Below, in pieces: positions 24,701 through 36,174 of a stretch of DNA of 64,000 nt (position 1 is its first letter; every line of letters begins with the position of its first letter). Below the pieces are notes generated by a model. That model searched no databases. It had not been told where the DNA came from and saw nothing but the letters and a program-made list of their open reading frames with translations. A program made the position numbers and the translations under genes. The stretch covers positions 14,249,501 to 14,313,500 of the forward strand of contig CM034102.1 of assembly GCA_019914945.1 (NCBI GenBank), read 5' to 3'. The stretch is from Typha latifolia. Its lineage: Eukaryota > Streptophyta > Magnoliopsida > Poales > Typhaceae.

Positions 24701-27277
24701 TTACAATTTGACTATATCATCCCTCTTCACAGTGAAATCCCAGAGCTCGCCATACTTCTCATTGAAATCCCAAATATCCATGGAGTTGTAATCCGCAATC
24801 AACTTGTCTCGAGCTCCCCTCTCCATGTTGTAGATCTGAGGTTCAAAATTGTGGGGTTTGTCTGGCTTTCCAATCTCAATTGCACAGAATATTACAACAA
24901 AGACTGCTGCTCCAATGTACAGATACTCGCCCTGAACAACGATATCAGATTAGAAAAGAAGTTTCAAATTGGATAGGCATTCAAATGTCAATTTCCAAGC
25001 TTTCCCATGGAAACTCAATATGACACTAGTATTCACTATTCATCTCCGCGAGAAAATTACAAACACTGATAAGATTTAACCAACATTTGAAGATAGTTGA
25101 TACAACTTTGAAGAGTTCCATCATTGGAAAAGATGTTTAGCAATCACCCATGTCTTGAAGATAATCTTTTTTTTTTTCATTTTGGAGCTGTATATGGAAT
25201 TACATATTATGCAGTTAGACTTCTTCCCAAAGGTTATATACTCTACTATATAACTATAGGCTGAACACGAATCTCTTCAATTTACCTAATTATGCATGTA
25301 AAAGTTCACCATCAGTTTAAGAAAGCCGATTCCAACAAAGTAATAAATTAGCTTAAGACTCTTATTTGGACAAAATATGCCTAGGAAGAGCAAGAAACTA
25401 AATCAAATGATATATATTTTTTTCAGCAGCACCCTTTTTTTAGGTACTAAGATTTCTCTAACGACCAACCAGCAGACACCATCACCTAGTTTGGTCTTGC
25501 CGGTATGAACAACGAGAAATTATGACCAAATGGAAACAGCAACTAACTTGAAAAAAGATGTGCTTCTCAGCAGACCAGCAAAGGAGCCTACTCCTAATGA
25601 AAGAGAACAGGGGTGTGCTTTACAGTTCAATGTTCTATGCTTGGATTATTCATCTAAAGTCAAACCAAATAGTAAAGTAGAGACCATCACATTTTCTGTT
25701 CTATCCTATTTATAGGACTTCTTTTGATTGTATGTTCATAAGAAACAATTAAAATAGACCAAGAAATATCGTACCGGTACATTGTAAGCCATGCCAGCAG
25801 CAATGGCAGGTAGAAACAACCAAGATATGAGCCCTGCAAATACCCATTCCATGCCAAAAGAAAGCACATGAGTATGAATTTATACCAAAATATTTAGGAG
25901 AACAAAAGGATTAAGGCAATATGAATGAGCGTATCTGCATACGGACCTTGAAAACCACTAGGAGGTTCTGCTGCTTGGTACTCTTCTACAACAGCCTCCC
26001 ATAATCCCTTATTACCTATAGTAAAATATGAATGGTAGTCAACATCATTTCTTGGTCAGGTGAAGCACGTGAAACAAAAAAATACAATCAATCAAATGGA
26101 AGCCCTTGTCAGGCATATAAAACCAGATTGGCATCTTTTACAACTAATGGTCCAAATTTCATCAACAAAAGTCCAAGAATAATGTACAATACATTATTAT
26201 TGAGAAACATTCTGTGTCATGAGGTAATATGCTGAAAGCATATTCGTGTATCAGGGAATTCGATGAGATTCAAGTGAAATATTCTCTCTTTCCAGAAGAA
26301 AATGGACATAATGCTAAGTCATTAATGGTTATTAAAAGAAAAAGGTAAGCAGGAGAAATTCAACGAACTATGTGAAAACTGCTAATTACTACATTGATGT
26401 CAATTCCAATCTGAGGGCAGAAAAAATAGTTTACAGCTATTGCAAACTTCCCAAAAGTTGCCAATGTTTATGTGAATAACGATTTCTTGCCCTTCCTAAA
26501 AGAAGAGAAAGTAGCGAAACAAATTAACTTCATGCCTTAAGTTCCAGGTGAGAGCAAATACCTGATAGACTCACCTCCTCCTCTTCAAAAGGAAAAGTTC
26601 AGAAAAAACATGTTAACGTGTTATATCCCTTCGTCTTCCATTTTCCACATGAACCCACTTTAAGCATCCCGAGTTGGCAATGCTAATTCTTTTTTCTAGT
26701 CAATCATTAGTTACTTCTCCCAATCACTAATTGCCTGACCTTTTTTTTTCCGAAGCAACCAACTTTTCATTGCAATTAACAAAACTAAAGGCAAAGATTC
26801 AATCAAAATGGATCCTATAAGTCTCTATCAAAATTTTCCCAACTGTTAGCAAACATAGAGTACTATGAATTTAATGAGATGCAAAGCAATAATACCTTCA
26901 TGACCTTCATGATAAGTGTGGTGCCCATCATACTCCCCGTATATAAAATCTTCCTTAATCCACCCAAAAAACCATATTAATAACCACAAAATTCGATCTT
27001 CAACCTTAAAAAAGAAAACTTAATTCAACAAAAAAATAATAAAGATCAAGAAACTAACAGCGCTGACGCCGTTGGTGCGCCACCGATCGATCGGATCCTC
27101 CTGGAGGTCGGGCTCAATCTCCGTCAACCCGGCATTGAGACGGCTCGTGCGACGCACGCCTAGAGTGAGAGTTACGGCTAGGGATCGTAGAGGAGGAACC
27201 CTAGTTAAAGAAGCTGACGTCAGCACCGGCGTCGAGACGGCAGCGATGGCGGGAGGCGGCGATATCGAGAACCCCAT
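24701..27277 (-). CDS. Putative plastid membrane protein, conserved plant family (name not recalled)
   Basis: Five exons, 27059-27277, 26896-26953, 25947-26015, 25775-25833 and 24701-24931, sum to 636 nt: 211 residues plus stop, all with GT-AG joins. Exon 1 is a Ser/Thr/Ala/Arg-rich leader without acidic residues (MGFSISPPPAIAAVSTPVL...), typical of a chloroplast transit peptide. The mature part reads EDFIYGEYDGHHTYHEGHEG, then GLWEAVVEEYQAAEPPSGFQ. Two hydrophobic segments follow (LISWLFLPAIAAGMAYNVP and YLYIGAAVFVVIFCAIEIG), then a hydrophilic tail rich in aromatic and acidic residues (PHNFEPQIYNMERGARDKL ... YGELWDFTVKRDD). The layout fits a thylakoid or envelope protein with a membrane hairpin. 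I do not recognise the family by name, so no function is assigned. Confidence 0.85.
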
Positions 27278-28028
27278 TTCCTTCCCCTTTTCTTTTCTTT
27301 TTTTCGATTTTGGGCGGTTTTAATTAGTTGGATATCGTGTGACTCTCACAGACGTATTGAGATTATATCGCCATTGGGAGCCCGTCGGATCTCGATCGGA
27401 CGGTGACTGTGCGGCTAGAGAAGGTGTACAGGATGATTTAAATTTATTTATTTTTGTTCGAAAGGAATTTGAATGATGGGAGAGGAGAGGAGAGGAAGGT
27501 ATCCATTACCCTTATCCCCTTTGGTCCGATGTGGCAGTGTCGTCGAGGAATCGTGGCAATCAGGTAATAGTTAATGTGGGCCCAACTCAGATCGTAAGCA
27601 GCAGACTATGCCAATCTAACTCAATTGTTAAAGAGATCTATTTGAGGTCATGTTTATTATTTCAACTCAATTAATTTATTTATAAATATCTCATAACTTT
27701 TTCTATGATACGATAACATACTTTGTATCAATTATGTCAACTGTTCAGATTACCTCTCAGCACATCATTTGAAGACATTCAGATTCTCCTCCAATCTCCC
27801 ACTCATTTCGCCCTCCTCCTTCGTGTTTTAGATATAGAGAAGGTACTATGCATGGTTGGATATATAACAATTAATCCATGCATGCATGCTTCTTAAGAAG
27901 ATAATCTTACTCTTTAGAGCTCTTCTTCTCTTTCATTTGTATCTATCTACCTTACTATTAATATGTGATTACTTATTTCTAAAGTATAATATCAATTTTA
28001 AAAAATAATATTTTTTTATATTATATCC

Positions 28029-28067
<39 letters not shown>

Positions 28068-28790
28068 TACGTACCCTATTAAAAATCTTCTATTCACATA
28101 TATATATATCGTTCTAAGTTGTAACTATTTAGTGAGTCTTTTGCATGATGACCTTGATTTTTTTTTTTGCTTATATATCTTTTTAAATCATGTTACTTTT
28201 TTATAATTATATTATGTAGTAATTACCAGATGAAAATCCTATATACATTTTTCTCTCTCCTTTTTGTTAGATAAAATACTTTAATCTAAATTATATTATT
28301 TATATGTCAATAAGCTTCCTCCCTCTCACCAAATGAGATTACCACTGATCGAATATGGGTTCTCCATTTATAAATGAGAGAGGGGCCACGACCACTGAAG
28401 AGTTAAGTTGATTAATTAAAGATAATCTCGTATGCTGTCAGTTCATATATGCTTGACTTTCTAAACATTTAGGAAGCAATGAATAGTCTCACTTTGCTTT
28501 CAGTTGTTGACAGAAGCAATGTTTTGTCTCCCTTTGCCTTCGGTTGTTAACAGACTACCTACATTATATGAACTAAATCAGCTACTATGTGCAGTACCAA
28601 ATTGAGTAAATAACTTGGAAATAAATATTCACAAAATTGAAAAAATAAACCAAGATCTGGATGGTCCAAAATGTTATCTTAAAGCTAAAAGTCAAGGAAA
28701 AAGAATCGATGCAGATTTATTAAAGACATATATGTACATATTTACAGGCATGTTCAGCAAACAGTTCAACATGATTCGATGTCGAATGTG
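27278..28790. other. Intergenic, upstream of the plastid-protein gene
   Basis: The first ~250 bp is GC-richer and probably promoter. A (TA) microsatellite lies at about 28,031-28,066. Around 28,472-28,554 a ~42-bp segment (GAAGCAATG...TTGCCTTCGGTTGTTAACAG type) is present twice in tandem. No gene supported. Confidence 0.5.
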
Positions 28791-29420
28791 TCATGCATCC
28801 TGTTGAGGTACAATATAGCCCAGGGACGAACTCAAGATCTTTAATAGATTCTCCAAATTCTCCAATGGCAGAGGACCACACAACTTGTGATCCTTCTTTG
28901 TGTAGGAGACTTTATATGTAGCAAAAATAATAATTAAATCAGATGCAAATAATAGATTGTTGTGATCAGATAAAGGCATAAAGAAGATCTTCTCTGATAT
29001 GTAATGCATCTTCCATTGAGATGCTCAAGACTGTCTCATTTCCTGATATTTCAAGGCTTCACCATCTAATATTCTCATATAATTCTTCTCACTGAAGAAG
29101 GTAAAGAGTTGCTTTCATTAAAGCAAAGCCTTCTGAAGCACAAATGGGATGACAACTTCAGTAAAAAAAATATATAAAAAGCTATGCAATCCATGCTTCT
29201 CGACAATTTTTGGAGGGCCTGTCTGAGGTTGGCATATTGGCCTCAAGCTCAAGGTGGTGTCATATTGCAAGATTCGTACGATTGAAGTTAGGTAATTTTA
29301 GGAGACTTTCTTCAGGTTCTAACAACTTCTCACTATTCTTCAGCTCTTTGATTACTGCCTCAAAGAATAAGCCAACTTGCTGCATGTACTATCATCTATT
29401 TCTTATCACTCATCTAGAAT
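28791..29420 (-). other. Possible degenerate coding fragments
   Basis: Minus-strand open stretches read FFEAVIKELKNSEKLLEPEE (about 29,300-29,370) and, lower down, HKLCGPLPLENLENLLKILS (about 28,810-28,890), with stops and frame changes between them. They may be relics of one gene, but no family was recognised and chance is not excluded. Confidence 0.2.
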
Positions 29421-29519
29421 GAAGTCCTTTAGCAACGAAATTTAGTGTACCTTTTTTAACTTTTCAGCATAACAACTATCATTAGCCTGATAAATAAAAA
29501 TAACTAAATCTTCAAGTAA

Positions 29520-31470
29520 TATATGTCCAAATCAATCCAAATTTAACCCATAATATATATATATATATATTGATTATTTTTTTCATAACCACTCAATTAA
29601 AGTGATTGCTTAAAGACATAGAACCTAAATTTGGACCAGATTATTTTTTTCACGAGATATATTGATTATCTCATAAGGCTACCATCACCTATATTTTTAT
29701 AATTTTCTTACATCTAAATCAATCCAAATTTGTCCCATAGTATATAAATTTTTTGATTACTTTTTTATAATCACTCGATTAAAGTGATTGCTTAAATACA
29801 CAACCTAAATTTGGACCAGATTTTTTTTTCACGAGATATATTGATTATCTCATAAGGTTGCCACCACTTAAATTTTCATAATTTTCTTATATCCAAATCA
29901 ATCCAAATCTAACCCATAATATATATATTTTTTGATTATTTAGACCAGATTATATTTTTCATGAGATATATTAATTATCTCATAAGTTGCTACCACTTAA
30001 ATTTTCATAATTTTCTTATATTTAAATCAATCCAAATCTAACCCATAATATATATTTTTTGATTATTTTTCCCTAATCACTCAATTAAAGTGATTGCTTA
30101 AATACACAGAACCTAAATTTGGACCAGATTATTTTTTTCACGAGATATATTGATTATCTCATAAGGCTACCATCACCTAAATTTTTATAATTTTCTTACC
30201 TCTAAATCAATCCAAATCTGACCCATAATATATAAATTTTTTAATTATTTTTTTATAACCACTCGGTTAAAGTGATTGCTTAAATACACAACTTAAATTT
30301 GGACCAGATTTTTTTTTACGAGATATATTGATTATCTCATAAGGTTGCCACCACTTAAATTTTCATAATTTTCTTATATCCAAATCAATCCAAATCTAAC
30401 CCATAATATATATATTTTTTGATTATTTTTTTCATAATCACTCAATTAAAGTGATTGCTTAAAGACACAGAACCTAAATTTGGACCATATTATTTTTTCA
30501 CGAGATATATTGATTATCTCATAAGGCTACCATCACCTAAATTTTTATAATTTTCTTATATCTAAATAAATCCAAATCTGTCCCATAATATATAAATATT
30601 TTGATTATTTTTTTATAACCACTCGGTTAAAGTGATTGTTTAAATACACAACCTAAATTTGGACCAGATTTTTTTTTACGAGATATATTGATTATCTCAT
30701 AAGGTTGCCACCACTTAAATTTTCATAATTTTCTTATGTCCAAATCAATCCAAATCTAACCCATAATATATATATTTTTTGATTATTTTTTTCATAATCA
30801 CTCAATTAAAGTGATTGCTTAAAGACACAGAACCTAAATTTGGACCATATTATTTTTTCACGAGATATATTGATTATCTCATAAGGCTATCATCACCTAA
30901 ATTTTTATAATTTTCTTACGTCTAAATAAATCCAAATCTGTCCCATAATATATAAATGTTTTGATTATTTTTTTATAACCACTCGATTAAAGTGATTGTT
31001 TAAATACACAACCTAAATTTGGACCAAATTTTTTTTTTCACGAGATATATTGATTATCTCATAAGGTTGCCACCACTTAAATTTTTATAATTTTCTTATA
31101 TCCAAATCAATGCAAATCTAACCCATAATATATATATATTTTAATTATTTGGACCAGATTATTTTTTTCACGAGATATATTTATTATCTCATAAGGTTGT
31201 TACCACTTAAATTTTCATAATTTTTTTCTTATATTCAAATCAATCCAAATCTAACCCATAATATATATTTTTTAATTATTTTTTATAACCACTCAATTAA
31301 AGTGATTGCTTAAATACACAGAACCTAAATTTGGACTATATTATATTTTTTACGAGATATATTAATTATTTTGTGAGGTTACCACCACCTAAATTTGTAT
31401 AATTTTCTTACATCCATTTCAATTCAAATCTAACCCATAATTTCATAACCATGGGCTAGAGGGATTGCTT
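29520..31470. repeat. 180-bp satellite-like tandem array
   Basis: About eleven monomers. The anchor TTTGGACCA-AT recurs at about 29633, 29813, 29942, 30121, 30301, 30482, 30661, 30842, 31021, 31151 and 31333, so the period is 179-182 bp except for two short units of about 130 bp. Two monomer types alternate: one with AAGGCTACCATCACCTA, the other with AAGGTTGCCACCACTTA, giving a ~360-bp dimer. Each full monomer carries two short dyads, GAGATA-N7-TATCTC and AATCACT-N7-AGTGATT. Both short units lack the second dyad. Confidence 0.93.
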
Positions 31471-31810
31471 AAAGTTTTTTTAAATAAAAATATTTTAAAA
31501 AGAAAGTTAGAGAAGTGCCATCAAATCAGAAAAAGACTACTGATGCAGCTTAATAATTGAGTTTCAATAGCCTAGTGAAAATTAATGTAGTTGAAGAGAT
31601 AAAAATACCCTCATATTTATTTACATACATTTCTTTTAATCACGGGCATCGATGTCAGTTCGTCTGTTAAATTATTAAGATTTTAGTTTGATTCAGATAT
31701 GTACTGAGGAAATATACCGAAGTGAGGATCTTGGTACATAGTTGCAGCTTATTTATTATTATTATTATTTTGGGTACATTTACAGCTTATTTAGACACGT
31801 GAGAAACAAA

Positions 31811-31847
<37 letters not shown>

Positions 31848-32105
31848 TTATAGTATTACATACTCATACCATCTCGATAAAGACAAGAAGCCCATCTGCT
31901 ACAGTTGTACGTTCAAATGGAAGGATATCAATTATTTATACCCTGAAACATATATGCTAGCCTTATTTATTTAAGCCAAAGGTGATCTTCACTCGAGTTT
32001 CTGGTAGGTTTCCTCTGTCTCTCTCTCTCTTATAGATTAGGATTATAAATTTTAGAATAGTATAACGTATTTGGCGTTAATTAATTCATAATAGCACCGA
32101 CGGCC
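31471..32105. other. Intergenic, upstream of the TSA/IGL gene
   Basis: Contains an ATT run (about 31,754), a (TA) microsatellite at about 31,815-31,842 and a short TC run (about 32,018-32,030). It is the presumed promoter of the downstream gene. Confidence 0.5.
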
Positions 32106-35100
32106 ATGGCTCCATGCACAACCTTCCTTTCTTGCACTAAGTACTACTGCGGCCACTCTCTTCCTCGGCCTGACCTCCGATCATCTTCAAAATCTCCGGG
32201 GAGAAGCTTCCCTCGCATGGCTTCTGGGAATGTCGTGCGGTCCTTCAAGATCTTGGGAACTTTCTCCAAGCTGAGGAGAGAAGGAAAAGTAAGTATATAT
32301 ATATAGTGAACTCACATCACATGCAATGCTCTTGGCCTCTCCTTCAATTAGAAGTTGGCTCCCTTTATCTCTATTTCTATGTCTATATATATATATATAT
32401 ATCCTTAGTTTGTAGTTGTTAGTTCTTTGTTGATTATAACCTTTTCTTTTGTACGAACAAAGATATAAAGCATACAGGAAAAGATCATGTCGGTCGCTAT
32501 ATATGTTCTTATCATTATCAGCATATTCATAATAAAGTTTCACTAAAAAGATTCTGAAGGGAACTTTAAATTGCTCAAAAGATTATAAGAGCTCACATTG
32601 TACACGTATTTACAAGATTAAATTATAACGGTAATAGATGAAGCAGAGACAAGGTAGATATGTATATGGGTTAGACTCTAAATTTTTTTTATTGAGATCG
32701 ACAAAAGTTCTAATATATTATTAATGGATTCAGAAAAATTAATCCAAAAATAAATCTATTATGATTAGGACTACAAAGCTGCATGTGCTTATTGTGATAC
32801 CTTTCAACAGTTTGTTCGCCGGTCAGCGTAAAACTTTAATAAAAAAAGTCCATAGTTCACTTAATTCAAAGTTTGTACTAATTAAGTATTATATTTAAGT
32901 ATCATCATTGTTTTATTTTATTTTGTTTTTAAACCAGCTTAGAGTACTAAACTAATTTGGTATCCGAACACCAATTTAATTAAAAATAAGTTTAAGAAAA
33001 CCTGCTTAAATCTATTATTTTCTCTCCCTCTTCTTCTCATCATACGGTATTCCTTCTAGGTTTCGTTAAATCGCCAACTTTATATTCTAGTTTTTTTTCT
33101 TCTTCTATTTGCCACTTTAGTCCAGTCTTCCTACTTACTGTTCCATTTAACTATTGATTTAGTTAATCAAAAGGCTCGATCCCTAAATTAGTCGAGTCTT
33201 AGTCGTTCCCAGGATGATTCTTGTCCATACCTACACGTAACCAAGAAATCAAAGATGGTTAAAAGCATGTAGTTAGATGCATCCCATGATTGCATTAAAT
33301 ATAACTAGGATTAGATGGATGATTGACGGCAAAATATTATAGGATTTGTTAAGATTTGAAACTTGATGAGATTAAAATATGCAGGTAGCTTTGATGCCTT
33401 ATATTACAGCTGGTGATCCAGACTTGGCTACAACTTCAAAATTATTGCAGCTTCTCGACCAGTGTGGTGCAGATCTGATTGAATTGGGTTTGCCCTACTC
33501 AAACCCTTCATTGGATGGTCCTGTGATTCAGGTTGTTATCTCCACACAAAAAAAAAAAAAAAAGCCTTTTATTCTCTAATTCCTCAAACCAAAATAGGAA
33601 GTGGGACATGAGGATATCTTATGCCAATTGACTAAAATACCATTTCTAGTGGATGAATGAATATCACCAAAATAATATTGTTTAAATTATCCTTCACTTG
33701 AGAGTTGAGTTTCTTTTTTTTTTCTAATAATTATGTTCATTCTGTTAATGTGAATGTTTATATATGTAATGCTTATTTATAGGTACGTAATGTATACATA
33801 TATCATCAACTTGTGTTTTTATGTATACAGTGCTTGTTTGTAGATACGCAATGCATGCTTGCATGCAAAGTGACTGTTTGTAAGTATGATAAATCCTGCC
33901 TGGTCTTCTCAAAGGGAAAAATATAATTTTACTTTAGGCTTCAACTCATTCTAAATTGGGAGAAAATCTAGGTTAGCCCACATTACATTGCACCCCCTAT
34001 TTTAAGGGGATGAATAAACCCATTCAAAACCCAGCCCAAATGTTGGGCAAAGTGGAACCTCTGATTCGATTTTGAAGTCACATTTGGAAGTTATTTCTAT
34101 ATGTTAGATTCTATTTGAAACAGTTGTTAGCATTATTCTGTCCATCACTCTTCAGCAAAATCTGAATTTATTCTAGTAATATTCAAGCTATATCTATTTT
34201 CCGAATTTATTTTAAACAATCAGAAGAGGAAGTATCTGGCATTTACCTATGTCATCTCCAATTTAGCATCAATACTGGACACATATTTCATAAAATTTAT
34301 TTAGTCTATTGCATTATTTTTCAGTAGCTTGATCCGAAACTGATGTCTAGTTCTAATAGATTTTCCGGATTTCAGGCTTCCACTAGACGTGCTCTTGCAA
34401 ATGGTACCAAACTTGAGACAACTATTTCCATGCTAAAAGAGGTTAACAAAATTTACAGAAGTCATTTGTAATGTTCTTTTCTCATAAGCTCACAACTTTA
34501 GAACATCCTATCCTTGCAGGTAGTCCCTCGTTTATCTTGCCCTATTGTACTATTATCATACTACAAGCACATAGTAGCATACGGCGTCGAGAAGTTCACT
34601 TCCATCGTAGGAGAAGGTGGTGTACATGGTAATTTATATTCCTTAGTTATTTGCCTATACTATCTAATGAGAGAACAATTCATATCTTGCTGAAGACCAT
34701 AATCTAATCTATTTTTTGCCGCAATGTTTCTGATTAATATAAAGCTAAACTGTTCTACTACTATAGTTACTTTCAGCATCTTTTAGATTGTTATCAGCTG
34801 TTTCTCAGCATGATTTTAGAATAATCTGCAGGACTTTTAGTTCCAGACGTTCCTTTTCGTGAGATTGCAAGTTTGAAGAGAAGAACAGAAGCAAACGATA
34901 TCGAACTGGTACACTCCTTGGAATATTTTCTCTTCCTTCCTAATTTCAGTTTTTCTACATTTGTTTTTGGTATCACACTGTAACATTTCAATATAAACTT
35001 GTGTCATGGTGCCTTATCTTATCTTCTGTATTTGAGCATAGTTATATATACACTACTTTTGTTCACTGAAGGGATTAATTACTACACCAATTACTCCAAG

Positions 35101-36174
35101 ATGTCAGATGGAGGCCATTGTTGATGTTTCAGAAGGGTTCGTCTATCTTGTAAGATTAGTTTTCTTTTAATACTTCAATCATATATATTCGGACTTTTCT
35201 ATTCTTTTAGTTATCATACCGTTGTCACAGTAGGTAGGTATGATGTTAAGCATAATGGTTAAGCTTAATTCCCTTTTTCTTGATCAAGTAGGCCAGCTCT
35301 GTTGGAGTTACTGGTGCCCGGCCTACGGTAAATCCCCAGGTAGAAGATCTATTACAAGAATTAAAAGAGGTAATTCTTGGTTCCACTTTTACCTTTTCTC
35401 CTAGTTCATCTTTCAACCTTCAAATGACCTGAAAGTGCTTCTATTTCAGAGCATTTCCCATCCTAGTTCTGAACCAAAGTGATTTGTGATTGAAATCTTC
35501 AAGTGAAAACAATTGTCACAAAGAATTCAAATGTTCTTTCTTCCGTCTACTGTTCCGATTCTTGTTCTTTCAATTTCAGATTACATGTAATGTAAAATTA
35601 ATTTAAGCTGCATTACAATTCTGATGATGATTTCAGAGAACATCACGTTATCTTGATAAAAACTTGCATATTTCTTTCATACAACAATTGAATGGCTACT
35701 TCATATCGCTGAAACGAAGCAGGACTAGTTATATATTGTAAAAGATGTACCTCTAGCACTAGTCTTGTTTTTCCTCCCGAGTCTTATAACAATGCAATCT
35801 TAATTTCTTCACACCACTAGAGTCTGATGAAGGTAGTGATATGCTGAATCATAAGACGTATGTATGGATCTGTTGATAATTTCCCCTTCTCCAGGTTACA
35901 ACAAAGCCAGTGGCAGTCGGCTTCGGCATATCGAAACCAGAGCATGTCAAGCAAGTAAGTCATTGAGGATAAATGGTGAATGCTTACCCAGCTACTGTTT
36001 TTGTTTATTTAGCCTGAATCAAGGCCTATTTCCTTGCAGATTGCGACATGGGGAGCCGACGGTGTGATCGTCGGTAGCGCCATCGTCCAACTACTCGCTG
36101 AAGCCAGATCTTCTGAGGAGGCACTAAGGCGTGTGGAAATTTTTACGAAGTCTTTAAAGGCTGCTCTCCCTTGA
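32106..36174 (+). CDS. Tryptophan synthase alpha / indole-3-glycerol-phosphate lyase-like enzyme
   Basis: Nine exons, 32106-32288, 33385-33531, 34376-34441, 34520-34628, 34832-34908, 35072-35149, 35292-35369, 35895-35954 and 36040-36174, sum to 933 nt: 310 residues plus stop. Residues 1 to about 40 look like a plastid transit peptide. The TIM-barrel is complete: [12 protein letters not shown], the catalytic Glu in [11 protein letters not shown] (Glu94), the catalytic Asp in LDGPVIQ (Asp105), [24 protein letters not shown] and [17 protein letters not shown] with [10 protein letters not shown]. It cleaves indole-3-glycerol phosphate to indole and glyceraldehyde-3-phosphate. Words such as [18 protein letters not shown] and VNPQVEDLL resemble grass BX1/IGL more than housekeeping TSA, suggesting a stand-alone indole producer (inference). 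The family FSDP motif is YSNP here, so Asp is replaced by Asn. Confidence 0.92.

Noticed and set aside
29520..31470. CRISPR-like array
   Set aside because: Spacing is regular, but the whole 180-bp unit is repeated, there are no unique spacers, and the DNA is plant nuclear.
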